From Buxus sempervirens (Eukaryota; Streptophyta; Magnoliopsida; Buxales; Buxaceae): a stretch of DNA of 64,000 bases. Below are positions 24,125 to 37,025 of this stretch, in pieces. The stretch is taken from contig OX387192.1 in the NCBI GenBank assembly GCA_947561395.2, positions 5,270,001-5,334,000 on the forward strand, in the 5' to 3' direction. Under the pieces are notes generated by a model, which worked only from the letters and a program-made list of their open reading frames with translations, was not told the DNA's origin and made no database searches. The position numbers and the translations under genes were made by a program. Position 1 is the first letter of the stretch. Each line of letters opens with the position of its first letter.

Positions 24125-27100
24125 AACTGACAAGATGAGTATTCCATGATTTTGGCTCACAAACAACGTTTGACTACATTTGCTGATTCACCTTTACCAA
24201 TGAGGGGAAGGAGGCAAGTGGAGCAGGCCGAAGAATTAATGTTGCCTTGGAATACAGATGACAACAACCTCAAACACAAAGTGTTTTCATATTGACATAT
24301 GGGTGCGTAAAGCATAATAATCCAAGAGGCATTAAATCAATGAAGGTGCTATAAGGATCACATCAACTTTAAGCTGTATTTTCAGAGTATCACACAGTCA
24401 GAGAGATTTTATTTCAGTGTCTTTTTATAGTTTATCCAATGAATAGTCCAATGAGGCCCTGTACAAGATGAGGTGTCAGTTTATGATGGGATTCCTAGCT
24501 TTTGTTCAGGTTCAAATTTAGTCATTTTTTGTTTCACATCATTTTTTTCTTTTTTACTATTCTAATTTTGTTTCTTGAATCAAGTTGCACCAAGTGCTAT
24601 CTGTTTCAAGTTCCAATCTTTAGTTCTAACTGAAGCTTCAAAATATCTTGAAAATCATAGAAATCTGATTTCGTCTCGTTCATTGTTAAGTTCTTGCAAT
24701 CTGTTGCTATTATGGTGAGAGCCATACAAAGTAGGGGTGCAACCCAAATCGGTTGATTCTCATCACTAGTCTACCCATAACAAACCCAAAATTAGAAGAA
24801 GTCAACCAAAACTAAAACAAACCACATCTGAAATGGACATTCAAACTCACAAACTAAATAAAGTTCTATAGTGCCCTACCCAATTTGTAATTTTAGTTCA
24901 ATTTGTGTTGGACTAACACATCCAAACACTCAAGAACAGTATCTTCCACTTTTGCTTTGCACCCCCATACATGGCAACTAGAAGATTTCCTTCGGAGAAC
25001 AAATCTACAGCCATATTTAACAAAAGGCCTGGTTTTCTGGTGAAATACTCCATAATAAGGAACCTGATGAGTCACTGATCTTGCAAATGGCAGCTTATCT
25101 GGATAACTCCACCTGTCCACACTTAATTCAGTTTACAAATGACTGCATCTCATATACAAAGTTTTAGACCAAAAACATTTGCAACATGCAAAATGCCTAT
25201 AAACACAGCTACTGTTGAGCATTACAAAATTTAATATGGAGACTATTTGGGTTGAAAGTTCATGTAGTCCATCCAGAGGGTTGGTTAGACAAGCTGACTC
25301 AATAACATAAGTGATCCATGTAGCATAAAAGGTCCTGTCTCAGAAGGAACCATACCTGGTGAGGCAGATAAGAATACCTTTCACCATAAGTCACTCCGCA
25401 ATAGATGTAAGGTTCCAGGTTGGTTCACTTTACCCAAAGCCTAACAACTGAATAGACCTAAACCAAGGTATTGTCTCTGAGAACCAAGAACAGACCAAGT
25501 TCTTAAATTCTGAATCCAAACCGACCCAAGGTCAGCCAATTCTTGGGTAGAACCAACCCAAGTTGCACCCATTTTACACACTGATTGTGTGATAGCCAAA
25601 ACTATTAGAAAACCTGAATGCATGATTCCATTAAATACTAAATCTATTAATTAGTGAAACTCAATTTTCAGGCTTCTGGTAATCTGTCCAACATTAGGTT
25701 ATCACAGTGATATCAAGAGGTTTCTTCTAGTGCCTTTTTTTGTGAATTTATTGTCTGCTTGGGTCAGTCATTATACAACAGAAGTATAGCAAGTGAGAAT
25801 ACTTTCCACTTTGTTTAAACTAAGATGTTGATCAAGAGGAAACATAAAAAAAACAACTTAAACTGTTCTCTTCTGAGTTCATGAACAGAGGAGGATAAAA
25901 CAAAATAGAAAATGAATGAATAGGGATGTAAAATTATTATGATAACATGTTGATTTACAATTTTATACAAAATCATCTATGGCTGAGAGCCACTGACATC
26001 TTTTTACCAATTTGACATTGTAACTATTGGTGTAACAATACCAAACTACAAAAGGGCTAAACTCTAGATAAAAATTCATTTCATAATAAGTTTTTGATCT
26101 ATTAATTTTTTCTATTTTCATTTCCTTTTGCTTACTATTTTCTTTTCCATAAAGAGGGCACCTTTACAGGACATATGTAGAGAAGAAATAACAACAAAAC
26201 AGAAAATGGACGCATAAGCAAAGAAAGTCTCTTCTTTATTGCCACACTAATTTCAGCATAATGTGTTTTTTTATAAGTAGTGAAGGTATATATTAGATGA
26301 AAAGATAGAATGTACAAATAAAATGGCAAAAAGGAAGAGATCTAACTACTACTCCTCCTGCCAAAATACAACTCCATAAGAGTGATAAACAATAATCCCA
26401 ACTTGAGAGCAAAACTACCCCCATAATAACCTCCAGAAACTCCCCACCTGGAACACCAGAAAATATTCAGCTCTTAAGGATCCCATCTTGGCCAAACAAT
26501 CTGCTAAATGGTTAGCGCCCCTTGGCAATTGACTGAATGAGACATTTAATTCACATGCCAATGATCTAGCTCTATGAATGAGATGGAAAACCTCCACAAG
26601 CCCCTGACATCTGAAACCATCCACCTGATGACCGACCCTTCATCGCCTTCTATACAAAATTCCTAATCCCTCCTTGTCTTGCCTTCCATCCATCTGATGA
26701 CTGACCTAGTATAATTTGTTCAAATCTAGGATTTATGGATTTGCATGAATTTTTTATATCCTATTCCTATGTACTAAAGCTAAGGTCTAATATCCTTGTA
26801 TCTTTGCCCAGTTCTCACATTAAAGGACATGACCTTATCTAGATATGAAATTATGTCAATATTCAATAAGGATATATATATAAAATTTTGGAAGGTAAGC
26901 CAAAATTGTATTGATATGAAATAGGTATGTACAGTTTGTGGGAATAACCCAACATAGTAATCACAAACCTCCAATTGTGCCCAACAAGGCTAGGCTTGTG
27001 CCCTATATATACAGCCATATACTTTGTATTCCTATCCAACACTGTTTATATGGTTGCACATCCACTTGCTATGGTCAATGGGCCTATACAAAATAACTTA

Positions 27101-30100
27101 CCTTAAGCCCCCACTTTTCCATAAACTCTTGTATGGTGTGTCCTTCAATTTTGCTTCCTCCCCTGCAAAACAATTAAAAATATCCCATTTTATAGACTTC
27201 AACAGCTCCTCCAATGGTTTGAATTCATTCCTAAACAGCCTTCTGTTTCTTTCCATCCATCCTCCAATGGTTTGAATTCATTCCTAAATTTTTGCTATGG
27301 TCAATGGGCCTACACAATGGTTCGAATTGCTTCTTTAATACTCTTTCCTAATTGCTGCTTTAATACTCTTTCCTTTATACTTGTTTAACACCCATCTGAT
27401 TTCATCTTCCCATGGTTCAACACCTCTATTGATACAATTTAATCTTAACACTTGCTGCTGAAGAGATTTGAAGTAGCCACATTCAAAGAAGAGGTGTTGG
27501 ATTGTCTCTAAACCTGCTTGGCCAAAAATGCATCTTGATCTACTTAGCACTCCATATTTGATCAATCCTTCTTGAGTGAGAAGTCCGTCCTTAATGGCAA
27601 GCCATAAGATGAAGGCGTGGTGTGGTATATTGGGGTTAAACCACACTAATCCTCCCCAATCCACCACAGGAGGTGTTTATCTGATCCTATTGTAGGTATC
27701 CTTATTCCTTAATATTGAACTCATCTGTATTCAAAGGAATTCGGGTAAGCGAGTCCGGTATGTCATCCCTTGGCTTCGGAATCATGAGCAGCTTGTTCCA
27801 AATTGCCTGCAGATCTGGGGAGTCTACAACCGGTGGTCTCCATTGGTTGTTTGCAATGATGGATGATATTATAGAAAGAGAAAAGATTGGTAGAAGGGGG
27901 GATGTATATGAAGAATATGACAACCACCTACTTAGGATAAGGTGTAATAATCCTCTAACCTAGGATGCTATTTAGAGCACCACTATTAAAGCTCCAAGAA
28001 AGAACTACAATTCAGAAAATCCACTACAGATAATTTGAGAAGGTTGGAAGGACGGAGACCCAGCTGAATATGAGGCATAATACTGCTTGATTCAATTTAA
28101 CCACTGTTTTTACTTCTCCTCTGAAAATCCTACAGTTTCTTTTGCCCCATAGCACCCACATAATTGCTTCTGGGCATGTATTCCATGACAGATTCCTCTT
28201 GCCCTTGTTCCTTTTCCATCCCCAAGCTGTTAGAGCTTGCTGAACTGTGTCCGAATGGGCCAACATGATTCCACACCTTAAAATAATCGGAGTTCGATAG
28301 GCTACTGGCCACTTTGCAAGAGATCAATAAGGACAATAATATTGCCTAAGCCTTCTCATAATCCATCACATCGTGCCTCTGAACACGCCATAATTCCAGA
28401 GGGCCTTCAACTCTCATTGGAGCTATAGTCAATGCTAACTCCCTCGAGTTTTGAACACCAATTGGAACTATATCAGAGCAACATCAGTGACTAGTTTGTT
28501 TTGAGGGTGCCACTTGGGATGATGGTAAAGCCTTGTGATGCTCATATACAAGGCATGAGTTCAAAAATCACCCTCATAAAAGCATAGGGAGTGTGCTCGA
28601 CGATTTTCCTCTAGGTGAGATGTCGTGTGTTGTTCAAGTTGTCACCAAACGCCAGGCTCCCCCCCCCGAAGCCGCACTCCCTGAGGAGGTAAGGGTGATG
28701 AGGGTGGTGTGTGTGTGTGCCAACTACGTGTCGGGCGAGCAGTTTCCATGACATGTACCAAAATAAAAGAGGGGGGTGGGGTGGTGTTGCTCATGTTGAT
28801 ATAAGACCCTCCAACTTCTAGTGCTAACATTTTAATTCTGTTAAAGACCAAGCATCCAATATTGTTCTTTGTAAGCTACTCCAGATAATAGTTAATGGAA
28901 GCATACATGTACTCATTTCTATGGATCAAAGAAATTGGGATCACCAGTTCCCTTCACTGTCCTTTAAGATAAAACAAGTGATGGAAGAGAACTAAATGTT
29001 GGTAATTTTCAATATTGACCAGAAGACCCAAATCATACAATTATGGATGCAAAGATATTCCAAAGAGAGAGAATTCGATAAATGAAAATTTTGACTTAAA
29101 AGTTCCAAATGGACATAATTTTGCCAAAATGTCATTGTTAAGATTCAAAAGTTTCCAAAATTTTAAGCTGCTGGAGAATTAAAGCTAGAGGGATGAATTT
29201 AAACTTCAGAGATTTTCGTTTCCTTCATTTACCTCAAACATCGAATAATGCTTTCTGCAGCCGAAGCCTCTTGCATAGCCTCAATAGCAGCCACTTGTGC
29301 AGCATCTCTGTACCTCAAAACTTCCTGAAAGAAAGGAAGTCAAAGCAAATACTTGGCAATTGGACAATCCAGGCCCAAATTCTCTTTGTACAATGTACAA
29401 CATACCATGGTACACCGTAACTTAAAAAAGAGGAAGATAAAAAGAAGATTTTCCTTTCACAAATGCATTACAAATAAATAATAAACTTCCTATTAGCCAT
29501 CAAATATGTAAATATGCCTGCAATACAAAAAAATGAAGTACATAGCCTTTTTTCTTGTATGCATTCAAAATTCACCCCTTTTTTCTTGTATGCATACAAA
29601 ATTCACACCTATCAGATAATAAAGTATGCAGTTTAGAGTAGCAATCACTATAGAGTTCCTGCAAGGCCTTACCCCATGACAGGTAAGAAGGCCCCACAAA
29701 GTTGTCACATGTATCTGTCAAAATATTCTAGGTGTTATACCTTCCCAAGTTTTGCAAGAGATGATGGCAATGACGCCCACGAAACGCTTCCATTTGTCAA
29801 TCTTCTATTACTGGGTATGACCTTGACCAAGTTTCCAGGCAGTGCACTAGTAGCAACTTCTCCTGAGGTTCTCTTCCCAACAGAAGGTCGTTGCTTATTT
29901 AACTTACCAGGATCATCCAGAGTTCCATTTGCATTAGCTTTCTTTGCAGGCATCTGAACCTTATTGTCCTCTTTGGATAACAATGCATCATTTGCTGAGC
30001 TTTTTCTTCGAGGAGCCTACCGGTGCATAATAAATTAGATGGAGAAGAACAGAAAGATTAAACGGAGATTGGATTATCTTCCTTTCAAAGAAGAAAAGTC

Positions 30101-31423
30101 AAATAGCAGAACTTGAGAAACCCAATTACAGTTTGACACAAATATTGATGCAAGAAACTGAGGCCACACAAATCCCTACTAAGATATTCGAAAGCATAGT
30201 CCAATATTTCAATAAAATATAAAAGAAATTGTCAAACTCCCAGATATCTTGATAGGAAGAACCAACAAATGACAACTCAGTAGTACAATAGACACAGGAA
30301 ATCAACAAAACCACATGACTGCCAAAGAGGAGAAATTTAGTTTTCAAAATTCCAGATTCAGATATCTGATACATCACAATGGTAGAGATAAACCAGGGTC
30401 ATTCCAAGTAAAACTGAATTTTGATTTGATGAAAGAAAGACAAGCTTATGAGAATAAACAACTTACAGAAGTGCTCCGGGATTCAGGTTTTAAACCATTC
30501 TTGATGGTTCTTGAGCCCAAATTCTCCCGCCCTTTCATCTCTGTACCTCCTTCCCAGCTCTTTCTTAATGCCTTGGACCCTAATTCAGTACCCTGAAATA
30601 GATTCCTGAGAGAATTCCCCATAGGTGGTCTTTTCCCTGTTGAATTGGCCCTAAGAACAGAAGCTGCCTTCTCCACCAACCCCAACCCTGCTGACGGCTT
30701 CTCCAATCCTTTGATCTTTGCCTGCTGCTTGATCCCATTTGCGAACTTCTCAAAAGAGGTAGGCAATGAGTAGCAACTCGTCGGAGATGAAGGGATCGAC
30801 CTTGAGTCTTTTGAAGATTTTGATCGCCCCATAGCTTCCTTCTTCTCTGCTAAATTCGAAGCAGGCTTCGACAACTGAGACTTCGATCTGTTAAGGGATG
30901 CTGTTTTCTTGTCCGATTCCTCGACCTTAGCAGAACCAATCATTTTCCCCGGTTTGCATTTCTCCTTCTCCCCAATTGACAAATTTCTTGAGCCTTTCGA
31001 TTGTGATCTGGTTTTCTCCATGGATTTTGACCCCGAAGAATTGAGGAAGCCAAGCGAATGTGTTGCAACCAAATCTTCGGGGCTTCCAACACAAGGGTGG
31101 CGACCAGGGACCGGCTTCACCCCACGAAGAATCGGAACTGGTGAAGCAGCCTCAAGCCGCTCGACATGGATGAACTGACCCAATTGAAGCTTGTCACTGA
31201 GGATGAGATCATCGTGTTCATCAGGGAGTGAAACATAGGTGGCATGCGAAGAATCAGAGACCTTCAAGTAAAACCCTTGATTTGAGAAGAGCTCCCCACC
31301 AGCAAGCGCAGGAACAATGCTCACAACCTGCAGAAGCGACGACCTGTGTTCTCCTGCAACCTTTACATCCGTGTTCATGTGCTGTAGAAGCTTCAAGAGA
31401 ACTCCAGGAACCAAAGTTGCCAT
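19969..31423 (-). CDS. DUF936 family protein, four exons
   Basis: A plant-specific protein of unknown biochemical role (PF06075 family by recognition). Exons 31423-30467, 30016-29741, 29324-29233 and 20836-19969 join in frame to 2193 nt, 730 residues plus stop, a normal family length. The N-terminus ([20 protein letters not shown]) and about the first 125 residues form the conserved block ending near [21 protein letters not shown] serine/lysine-rich, probably disordered middle follows. A conserved C-terminal helical region includes [20 protein letters not shown] and [17 protein letters not shown]. All junctions are GT-AG with consistent phases (0, 0, 2). The start is the first Met, in a good AAAATATGG context. 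Intron 3 is about 8.4 kb and full of transposon relics. No premature stops, so likely a working gene. Confidence 0.85.
21679..21706. repeat. Poly-C tract
   Basis: 28 consecutive C followed by 12 A. Such a run is rare in plant introns and prone to length errors in sequencing. Confidence 0.8.
24079..24122. repeat. (AT)22 microsatellite
   Basis: Perfect dinucleotide repeat in the intron; a likely polymorphic site. Confidence 0.9.
26415..28336 (-). pseudogene. LINE ORF2 remnants (zinc-binding and RNase H regions)
   Basis: These are broken pieces of L1-type non-LTR retrotransposon ORF2, in gene-sense orientation within the intron. From 5' to 3' on the minus strand: 28336-28024 resembles the end of a zf-RVT region ([20 protein letters not shown]) in two frames. 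27923-27702 and 27667-27335 give another zf-RVT region ([20 protein letters not shown] ... [10 protein letters not shown]). 26624-26415 gives an RNase H-like tail ([17 protein letters not shown]). Frames shift and stops intervene, and I found no reverse transcriptase core. The two zf-RVT ends suggest more than one insertion. Confidence 0.7.
29233..29324 (-). CDS. DUF936 gene, exon 3
   Basis: 92 nt between acceptor TTTCAG and donor GTAAAT. It encodes [20 protein letters not shown] and following residues, a conserved helix of the family. It ends in phase 2; the split serine codon AG|C is completed by exon 4. Confidence 0.8.
29741..30016 (-). CDS. DUF936 gene, exon 2
   Basis: 276 nt (92 codons) between acceptor TAG|GCT and donor GTATAA. 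It encodes a basic, low-complexity stretch ending [14 protein letters not shown], the start of the conserved C-terminal part. Confidence 0.8.
30467..31423 (-). CDS. DUF936 gene, exon 1
   Basis: 957 nt, 319 codons, ending ...ESRSTS before donor GTAAGT. It carries the conserved N-terminal block and the Ser/Lys-rich middle. The intron lies in phase 0. Confidence 0.85.
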
Positions 31424-32919
31424 ATTTTTTAACCTTCAAAACGCATTAATCTGCAAGTCCAGAAGAGAAACTCGGCCATCTGCCAAAGTTCTGATCATAA
31501 AACCCCAGCATTTCCAACTCGATGCACACTATCGATGCACACTAACGCAAAGAATCTCAATACCCAGATCGAGGAAACTAAAATTTTGGATTTTCAACAG
31601 GTTGCAGAGAGGCAAAAAGTCACTTCCCTTTAGACCCAAATGTGAAACTGACTCTTGGAGTTTCTTTATGGATTGGTGTGCCAAAGCTTTACTCTTGAAA
31701 CCAAGACAGATGGTTGGATTGTTTGTGATAATAGACTAAAGAAACCAGAGCCTTCTTCAGTAACTAGACAGAAAAGCAAGATTTATTGGCATTGATGATC
31801 CGCGGATTGAAATACAACGATCACCCCGAAAAACCAGACAGGAGAAGGGTAGAAATGCAAAAAAAAAAGGGGGGAGATAAAAGAGTACAAGAATCTTTGG
31901 GCTGTTTTGCAGGATTTGAAGGACAGGAAGAAGCTTTATTCTGCAAAACCCAAATGGCAAAGACCTAGTTTTGGGATGTTTTCAATGGGCTATAGCTGAA
32001 AAAGAACCATTACTAGGCAGCAAAATTCAAGTCGTTCTACAAAACCCCAAATGGAAAATGGACCCATTTTGGGAACTTCTTGAACTAGATATTCAGAAAC
32101 TCCATGACTTAGCAATACCAGTTTGGCAAAAGGCAACTTTTTGGTTGTTGAAGGATAAGGACCCCCAGCAAGCTCTGAAACATGGGAGGTGGATGGGTTT
32201 CAGAAAAAAAGGAAAAGGTGAAGTATGATTGCAGCAAGCTTCCACTCATTGAATGATTGACGGCAAGAAGCTGTAACAGAATCTGACACTGTCTGTGTTG
32301 TATTTTTCTATCTATTTCCTTTTGAGGTCGATTGGGTTTTCCGAAATTTTACAAAAGAGCTCGAAAACGAACGAAACAATTCTTCACGACCTGCAACAAA
32401 GGATCATCTAAGGTCAGTTCGCAGAGAATAATTCATGTGCCGTAGCTGTTAGCTTTTTCTTTTATTTTTTTCATTTAATTATTTTGTAATTTTTGTAAAG
32501 TATACGGTGGAGAATTATCGTTGTTATTGTTATTATTTTAAGTGAGAAGAGAAATGGGCGCATGTGGACGGACAGTGGAATGTCGGCTATATCAGGAAAT
32601 GTTAGATCCCGGCGCCGGTTGTAGGATCACGTCAAGAAAGACAGAATGCGGTGAACAAAGCTGAGCAGAGCTTTCTTGCGTCTTGGCTGACGCTCAAAAG
32701 TCATCTCGCTTTTGAGGTCAAAGATGCACAAAATTACGTCGTGAAGGACGCAAGTTTCTTGTAATTTGTAACGCATTCAAGATCCAGGTTTTACATTTTA
32801 GTTTTGCTCAAGGAAATTTCAAGTGTTTCCCTAGTTTAACTAACAAAAAAAGATAATTACTTTTTTTAAAAAGTGTTTTCTCTTATTTCGCGCGAAATTT
32901 TATTCCATTTTTTTAGATT
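31424..32919. other. 5' flank of the DUF936 gene
   Basis: This region must hold the promoter and 5' UTR. A TTGCAG splice-acceptor-like site lies about 35 bp upstream of the ATG, so a leader intron is possible. The antisense ORFs at 31317-31739 and 31971-32228 have no recognisable features. No clear TATA box was chosen. Confidence 0.4.
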
Positions 32920-34085
32920 TATGTTATGTTTAGAGTCTTAAGTTGTCTTAATCATGCACAAAAAGATAATTTATAGTGTTCAGGTTTGAGTTATAAGAGT
33001 TGTGATTCAAAGCAGGTTGAAAAATGAGTTGAAATAAGAAAAAGTTGCAATTGGTACCAGATAGTGGCTCGAGCCTGCCTCTAGCCTGAAGAACAAGTTG
33101 AGTCTGAAATTCGCACTTGACCCAGGCTCGAGCCCCGCACTAGCGAGTGGAACAAATTTAAATCAAAATAAGTCAGAACCCAAGAGTGGCATTTGAGAAA
33201 GTTTGATGTAGCGCTAAAGCAATCATGTGTTCAACGAATGAGTCACACTCGACATCAAGCTCTAGCCTGGCTTCAGCGCAAAGAGCAATTTCGAAATTAA
33301 GCCTTCATGCTAGTCCCACGCCTTACCCTGGGTTCGAGCCTGAAGGATTTAGACTATCTTAAACTCAATTTTTAATTCCCAATTTGATTCCTATCTTTAT
33401 CACAACACCTTGAAAACCTATAAATAGGACTAGGGGACGTTCTAAAAAGATATTGGAGATATTTTTGAAACCTTAGACGTCCTATTAAAACAAGAGAAAT
33501 CTCCTTTCTTTGTTTCTCTCTTTGTGCCATCATCTTCTTCTATTCTTCCTTGTTCAAAGCCTTGGAATTTCGTGTTGGGGAGAATTGCACATGGGAGTTT
33601 CCATAGTACCGAACAAGTTCATTTGGAGTGGTCGTATGAGAAGATCTCAGAATTTCGGAGTGCTATAAGTTGCAGATCTGAAGAGTTCTTCAATTGCTTG
33701 ACAAGTTAGTGAGTTTACAGTCTAGCAAGATTTGTTGAGTCATTTGAATCATATTGTAAGCCTTCTTCTCATAGTGGATTTGTAGGTGATGCCTGCATAG
33801 TCAGGAGGGTTTTTCTCTAGTGAGAGTTCTAACAGAGTTTTCCTTTATCATCAATTTGCTTGTATCTTTTATTATCATTTTATATGCTTTAATTCTTCTT
33901 TACAAATTGTGTGGCCATTATCTGTTGTGATTGTGTTTGTTTAAGAACTTGTGCATGCCTATTAATTACGGACTTGTCTTTACTTAGTAATAATTTTTAA
34001 TTTTTCAATTTATAATGAAGTGAAACAACCACATAAAACATTTATCCGGAGTCGTTTGGAGCAAAATTGCGAGGTCTAGATACAG
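32920..34085 (+). repeat. LTR-like promoter-bearing sequence
   Basis: CCTATAAATAGGAC at about 33417-33430 is followed by a CT-rich leader and then T-rich sequence, the layout of a plant LTR U3-R-U5. No second copy, PBS or exact ends were found, so this could be a solo LTR or an unrelated transcription unit. Confidence 0.3.
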
Positions 34086-34449
34086 CATTAAAGAAGCAGA
34101 ATTTTTTTTTTTTTTTTGGGTTTCCCTTTCAAGAGCAGGGGAGCTTTACCTTTTAGCTGAAGCTCCCCTTTATCAGCCTGAGCCGAGCCTTACCATGGGG
34201 CTTAAGCCCACTTTAAAGCCTTGTTGACAATATTTTAAATGGACTGGGATTTGAGAGTGACACTTTATCCTTTAAACTTGGCGATGGTTTCATTCCGTGT
34301 TTCACGAGATCTCTTCCACGAAGGTAAAGCAGTCCGAGATAATCAAATTTAATGAAGCAAATGCAGCCTCAACAAAATGTAAAGAAAAGCAAATGTCATG
34401 TGAACAAAAATCAAGGACACCCATTAATGCTTCCCATATCCAAGAAGAG

Positions 34450-34922
34450 AATTGTCACTTGAAGAACAAAAGATCTAAGCTTTCGCCAAAACCATGACAA
34501 AGGGGGCAATCTGAGTCAGAGATAATACTGAAAGCTTGAAGCCTATCCTTTGTAAAAAGCTTCCTCCTTATACCCATCCAAATGATGAAAGAGTGACAGG
34601 GCATGTGATATTTGAATCAAATCAGTTGTGCCCAAATATGTCTAGCATGCCAAGTTCTCAAAGCCTCATAAGTTGCCTTTAAAGAGAATTCAGATTTTCC
34701 CAACCAAGTACAACTGTCCATTGCTTCTTCTGAAGGAGGAGGAAGAGATTGAAGGCCATTCCATATTTCTTGAAGATTGGAGGATACATAACGTTGGAAA
34801 CATTCTCCAACCATTGCTTGATATAATCTAAAAAACCTTGCAATCAATACCCAAATTTGACTCATATATGATTCGATGACCATACTTACCAAACAAAGAG
34901 CCCAGGGGGTGCCAATTATCAA
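34450..34922 (-). pseudogene. LINE ORF2 zf-RVT fragment
   Basis: The minus-strand ORF 34922-34617 ends in a region typical of the segment before the zinc-binding domain (CTWLGKSEFSLKATYEALRT). After a frame change, the next 170 bp read IWMGIRRKLFTKDRLQ and CPLCHGFGESLDLLFF, the zf-RVT motif. The reverse transcriptase core is missing. Decayed. Confidence 0.6.
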
Positions 34923-35081
34923 ACCAAAGCCAAATCAGATTTCCATCTCCAATTCTATGATGAAGGAAATTGTAAAACAACTGTCACTTTTGAAGGATCT
35001 TTCGCCATGCCCATCTGCATGATATGCAGTTGGACACTCTCAAGGAAATTTGTACGAAAAGAAAAGAAAGAAGAGAAAAAT

Positions 35082-35474
35082 AGAGAAATTTACACTTACA
35101 CCCCCTATATTTCTAACAAAAGTAATTGGACACTCTCGCATTTAAAAAAGACCGAGACTTCCCTCCATATTTGGAAAGATGTGTACTTACCTTCCTTATT
35201 GTTAAAATTTTTACGACGTTATAAATTAATGAGAGAAAAAATCTAAATAATTAATTTTTTGCTAATCTTGAATTTATTAAAGGATTTTAACCCTAGCTAA
35301 TTGATTATATAGAGTAATTCTCTTATTTACGTAAGGTTATTTGGTCTCATTTTATTGACAGAGAGACAGATGCATATTTGTTCAAATATGGAGGGAGGTC
35401 TTTACCTTTTTCCAAATGTAAGGATTCTAATTGTTTTGTCCAAAATGTGAAGGGTTGTAAATGTAGATTTCCCT
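35082..35474. mobile_element. Fold-back MITE-like element
   Basis: The two ends are inverted copies over about 100 bp (AGAGAAATTTACACTTACA versus AGGGAAATCTACATTTACA on the other strand, with CTTCCCTCCATATTTG inside both). 393 bp, non-coding. The target duplication is unclear, so the superfamily is not assigned. Confidence 0.5.
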
Positions 35475-35680
35475 AAGAAAAAAAAAATTTAAGCTTAGAG
35501 TGCATATCAACTCAAGCGACTCCACATTTGATAGGCTAGTCTAATGGTAAAGCATTTGTAAATATCAGTTTTATAGACATACATGTACACCAGCTGCTTC
35601 AAATTTGGAGTAGCCTATCAAACATCGACTTGCTCTAGTCAATATACACGAATCTATTTACAAATCGATAATAATATAAA

Positions 35681-36183
35681 GGGATATTTACACTTTACCC
35701 CCTTGGGTTTCCAACAATCCCACTTTCCTGCTTCTTGAGGTTTGATGTTTGTAACAATTTCCCCCTTCTAGAATTTTGACTATTAAAATTTCAATAATAT
35801 TGATGTGGTAGCAAGACATAAAACATATTGACAATTTTTGCCCTTCTTATTCTAATTATTTAAAATTAAATACCTAGAGTACCCTTTAGTGGGTTGGTTC
35901 AATGTTTACAATATTGGTTCAAATTAAAAAAAAAAACTCGATTTACATCTAGTATAAGGGTATTTTTGGTATTTAAGGCTTAAATAAAGCTTTTTTACTT
36001 TTAAATGTAAATAATAGGGGCAAATTTGTTAATTAATTTTCTTTGTTACCATTAGTGCTCAAACATCTAAATGGGGGAGATTGTTACACATAAAAAACCT
36101 CAATGGCAAACTAGTAGTTTGAAAACCTCAAAGTAGGAAGAGGGATTCTTGGAAACCTGAAGGAGGTAAACAGTATATATCCC
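35681..36183. mobile_element. Second fold-back MITE-like element
   Basis: The ends GGGATATTTACACTTTACC and GGGATATATACTGTTTACC (opposite strand) are inverted over more than 100 bp, sharing GGTTTCCAA and TGTAACAAT blocks. 503 bp. Only 200 bp from the previous fold-back element. No clear target duplication. Confidence 0.5.
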
Positions 36184-37025
36184 AAATAAAAAAAGAAAAG
36201 AAATAAAATTGTAATTTTAAGCAAATATTATCTAATTGTTGAGAGATCAAATCAAAAGATTTAGTATCTTAAGAAGGTATGGGATTATCAAGCACATAAC
36301 TGCCGGTCTTCGAGTGGATTAATGCTTTAATTATTGTTGCTTATCTAATCAGCAAGACAAGGAAAGCAAACGATAAATCCAAGTCCTTAACAACCTACCA
36401 AAACTATCAACTCACTTTTTTTTGGTTGAAATGATTCAGGTGCACCTGTTGTAACCATGGGATAAAATGCTCGATATTACATAAAAATTTTCTTAAAAAT
36501 TGTGTTTCTTTAACAACCTGTTAGAAACAGTGGTTCTTATTCTGGGTCCAAGGGGAGCCCCTACAGTACAAGAAAGGGTATTTTTGGGATTTCAGAAATA
36601 CCAGTTTTAGGGTTGGTATATATGTGTTGATGCAACCCTAATTGACTTTTCTTCATAGTGGAAACTTTGCCGTATACAGTGGACGTAGGCATATTGCCGA
36701 ACCATTTAAATTTGCGTGTTCTTCTTCTTCTTCTCTATGTTTCTTACTGTTCACGTTGCACGATTCTCAACACAATCATTCAAATAACTTTGTTTAATAG
36801 TGTGCACGTGTGTGTGCGAGCGTGTGTGTGCTCATATAGATGTGTACTTGCGCTCGTGTGTTTGTCAACATGCGCATGTGTGTGTGCATGTTGTAAAACC
36901 ATGGACAATCACTCAACTCCACGCATTTTACACAGTACTTAAAAAATAAATGGAGTCACTACCATCTAAAAGGTCTTGGTGTAGATGATCACTAAAGTAT
37001 GCACTAATGTACGTAAAGGGAGAGA
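36184..37025. other. Intergenic, no gene seen
   Basis: AT-rich, with a GT-rich stretch near 36800-36890 (alternating TGTGTG and CGTGTG). The short ORF there is low complexity. Confidence 0.35.

Larger units (their letters stand above)
20837..29232 (-). other. Giant intron 3 of the DUF936 gene
   Basis: 8396 bp between exons 3 and 4. It contains a 28-base C run (21679-21706), an (AT)22 microsatellite (24079-24122), LINE ORF2 pieces (26415-28336) and otherwise AT-rich sequence with no recognised genes. Other introns of this gene are 450 and 416 bp, so this intron grew by insertion. Confidence 0.75.

Noticed and set aside
24893..25120. ORF with [15 protein letters not shown], reminiscent of copia integrase (HVWGC)
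   Set aside because: Only a short motif matches; no catalytic residues or neighbouring integrase sequence, and the frame is isolated in an intron.
28505..28640. A-box and B-box-like words (GATGGTAAAGC, GAGTTCAAAAATC), possible SINE
   Set aside because: Boxes are degenerate and no ends or tail could be set. Similar A-box-like words at 23480 and 35540 are single and unsupported.
30909..31739. Plus-strand ORFs overlapping DUF936 exon 1 and its 5' flank
   Set aside because: Shadows of the real coding frame or unremarkable sequence upstream of it; no domains.
32920..34085. A full LTR retrotransposon
   Set aside because: Only one promoter-like copy was found, without PBS, PPT, second LTR or target duplication; kept only as a low-confidence LTR-like feature.
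36658..36942. ORF with Cys-rich VCVRACVCSYRCV run
   Set aside because: Arises from a GT/GC-rich simple repeat.
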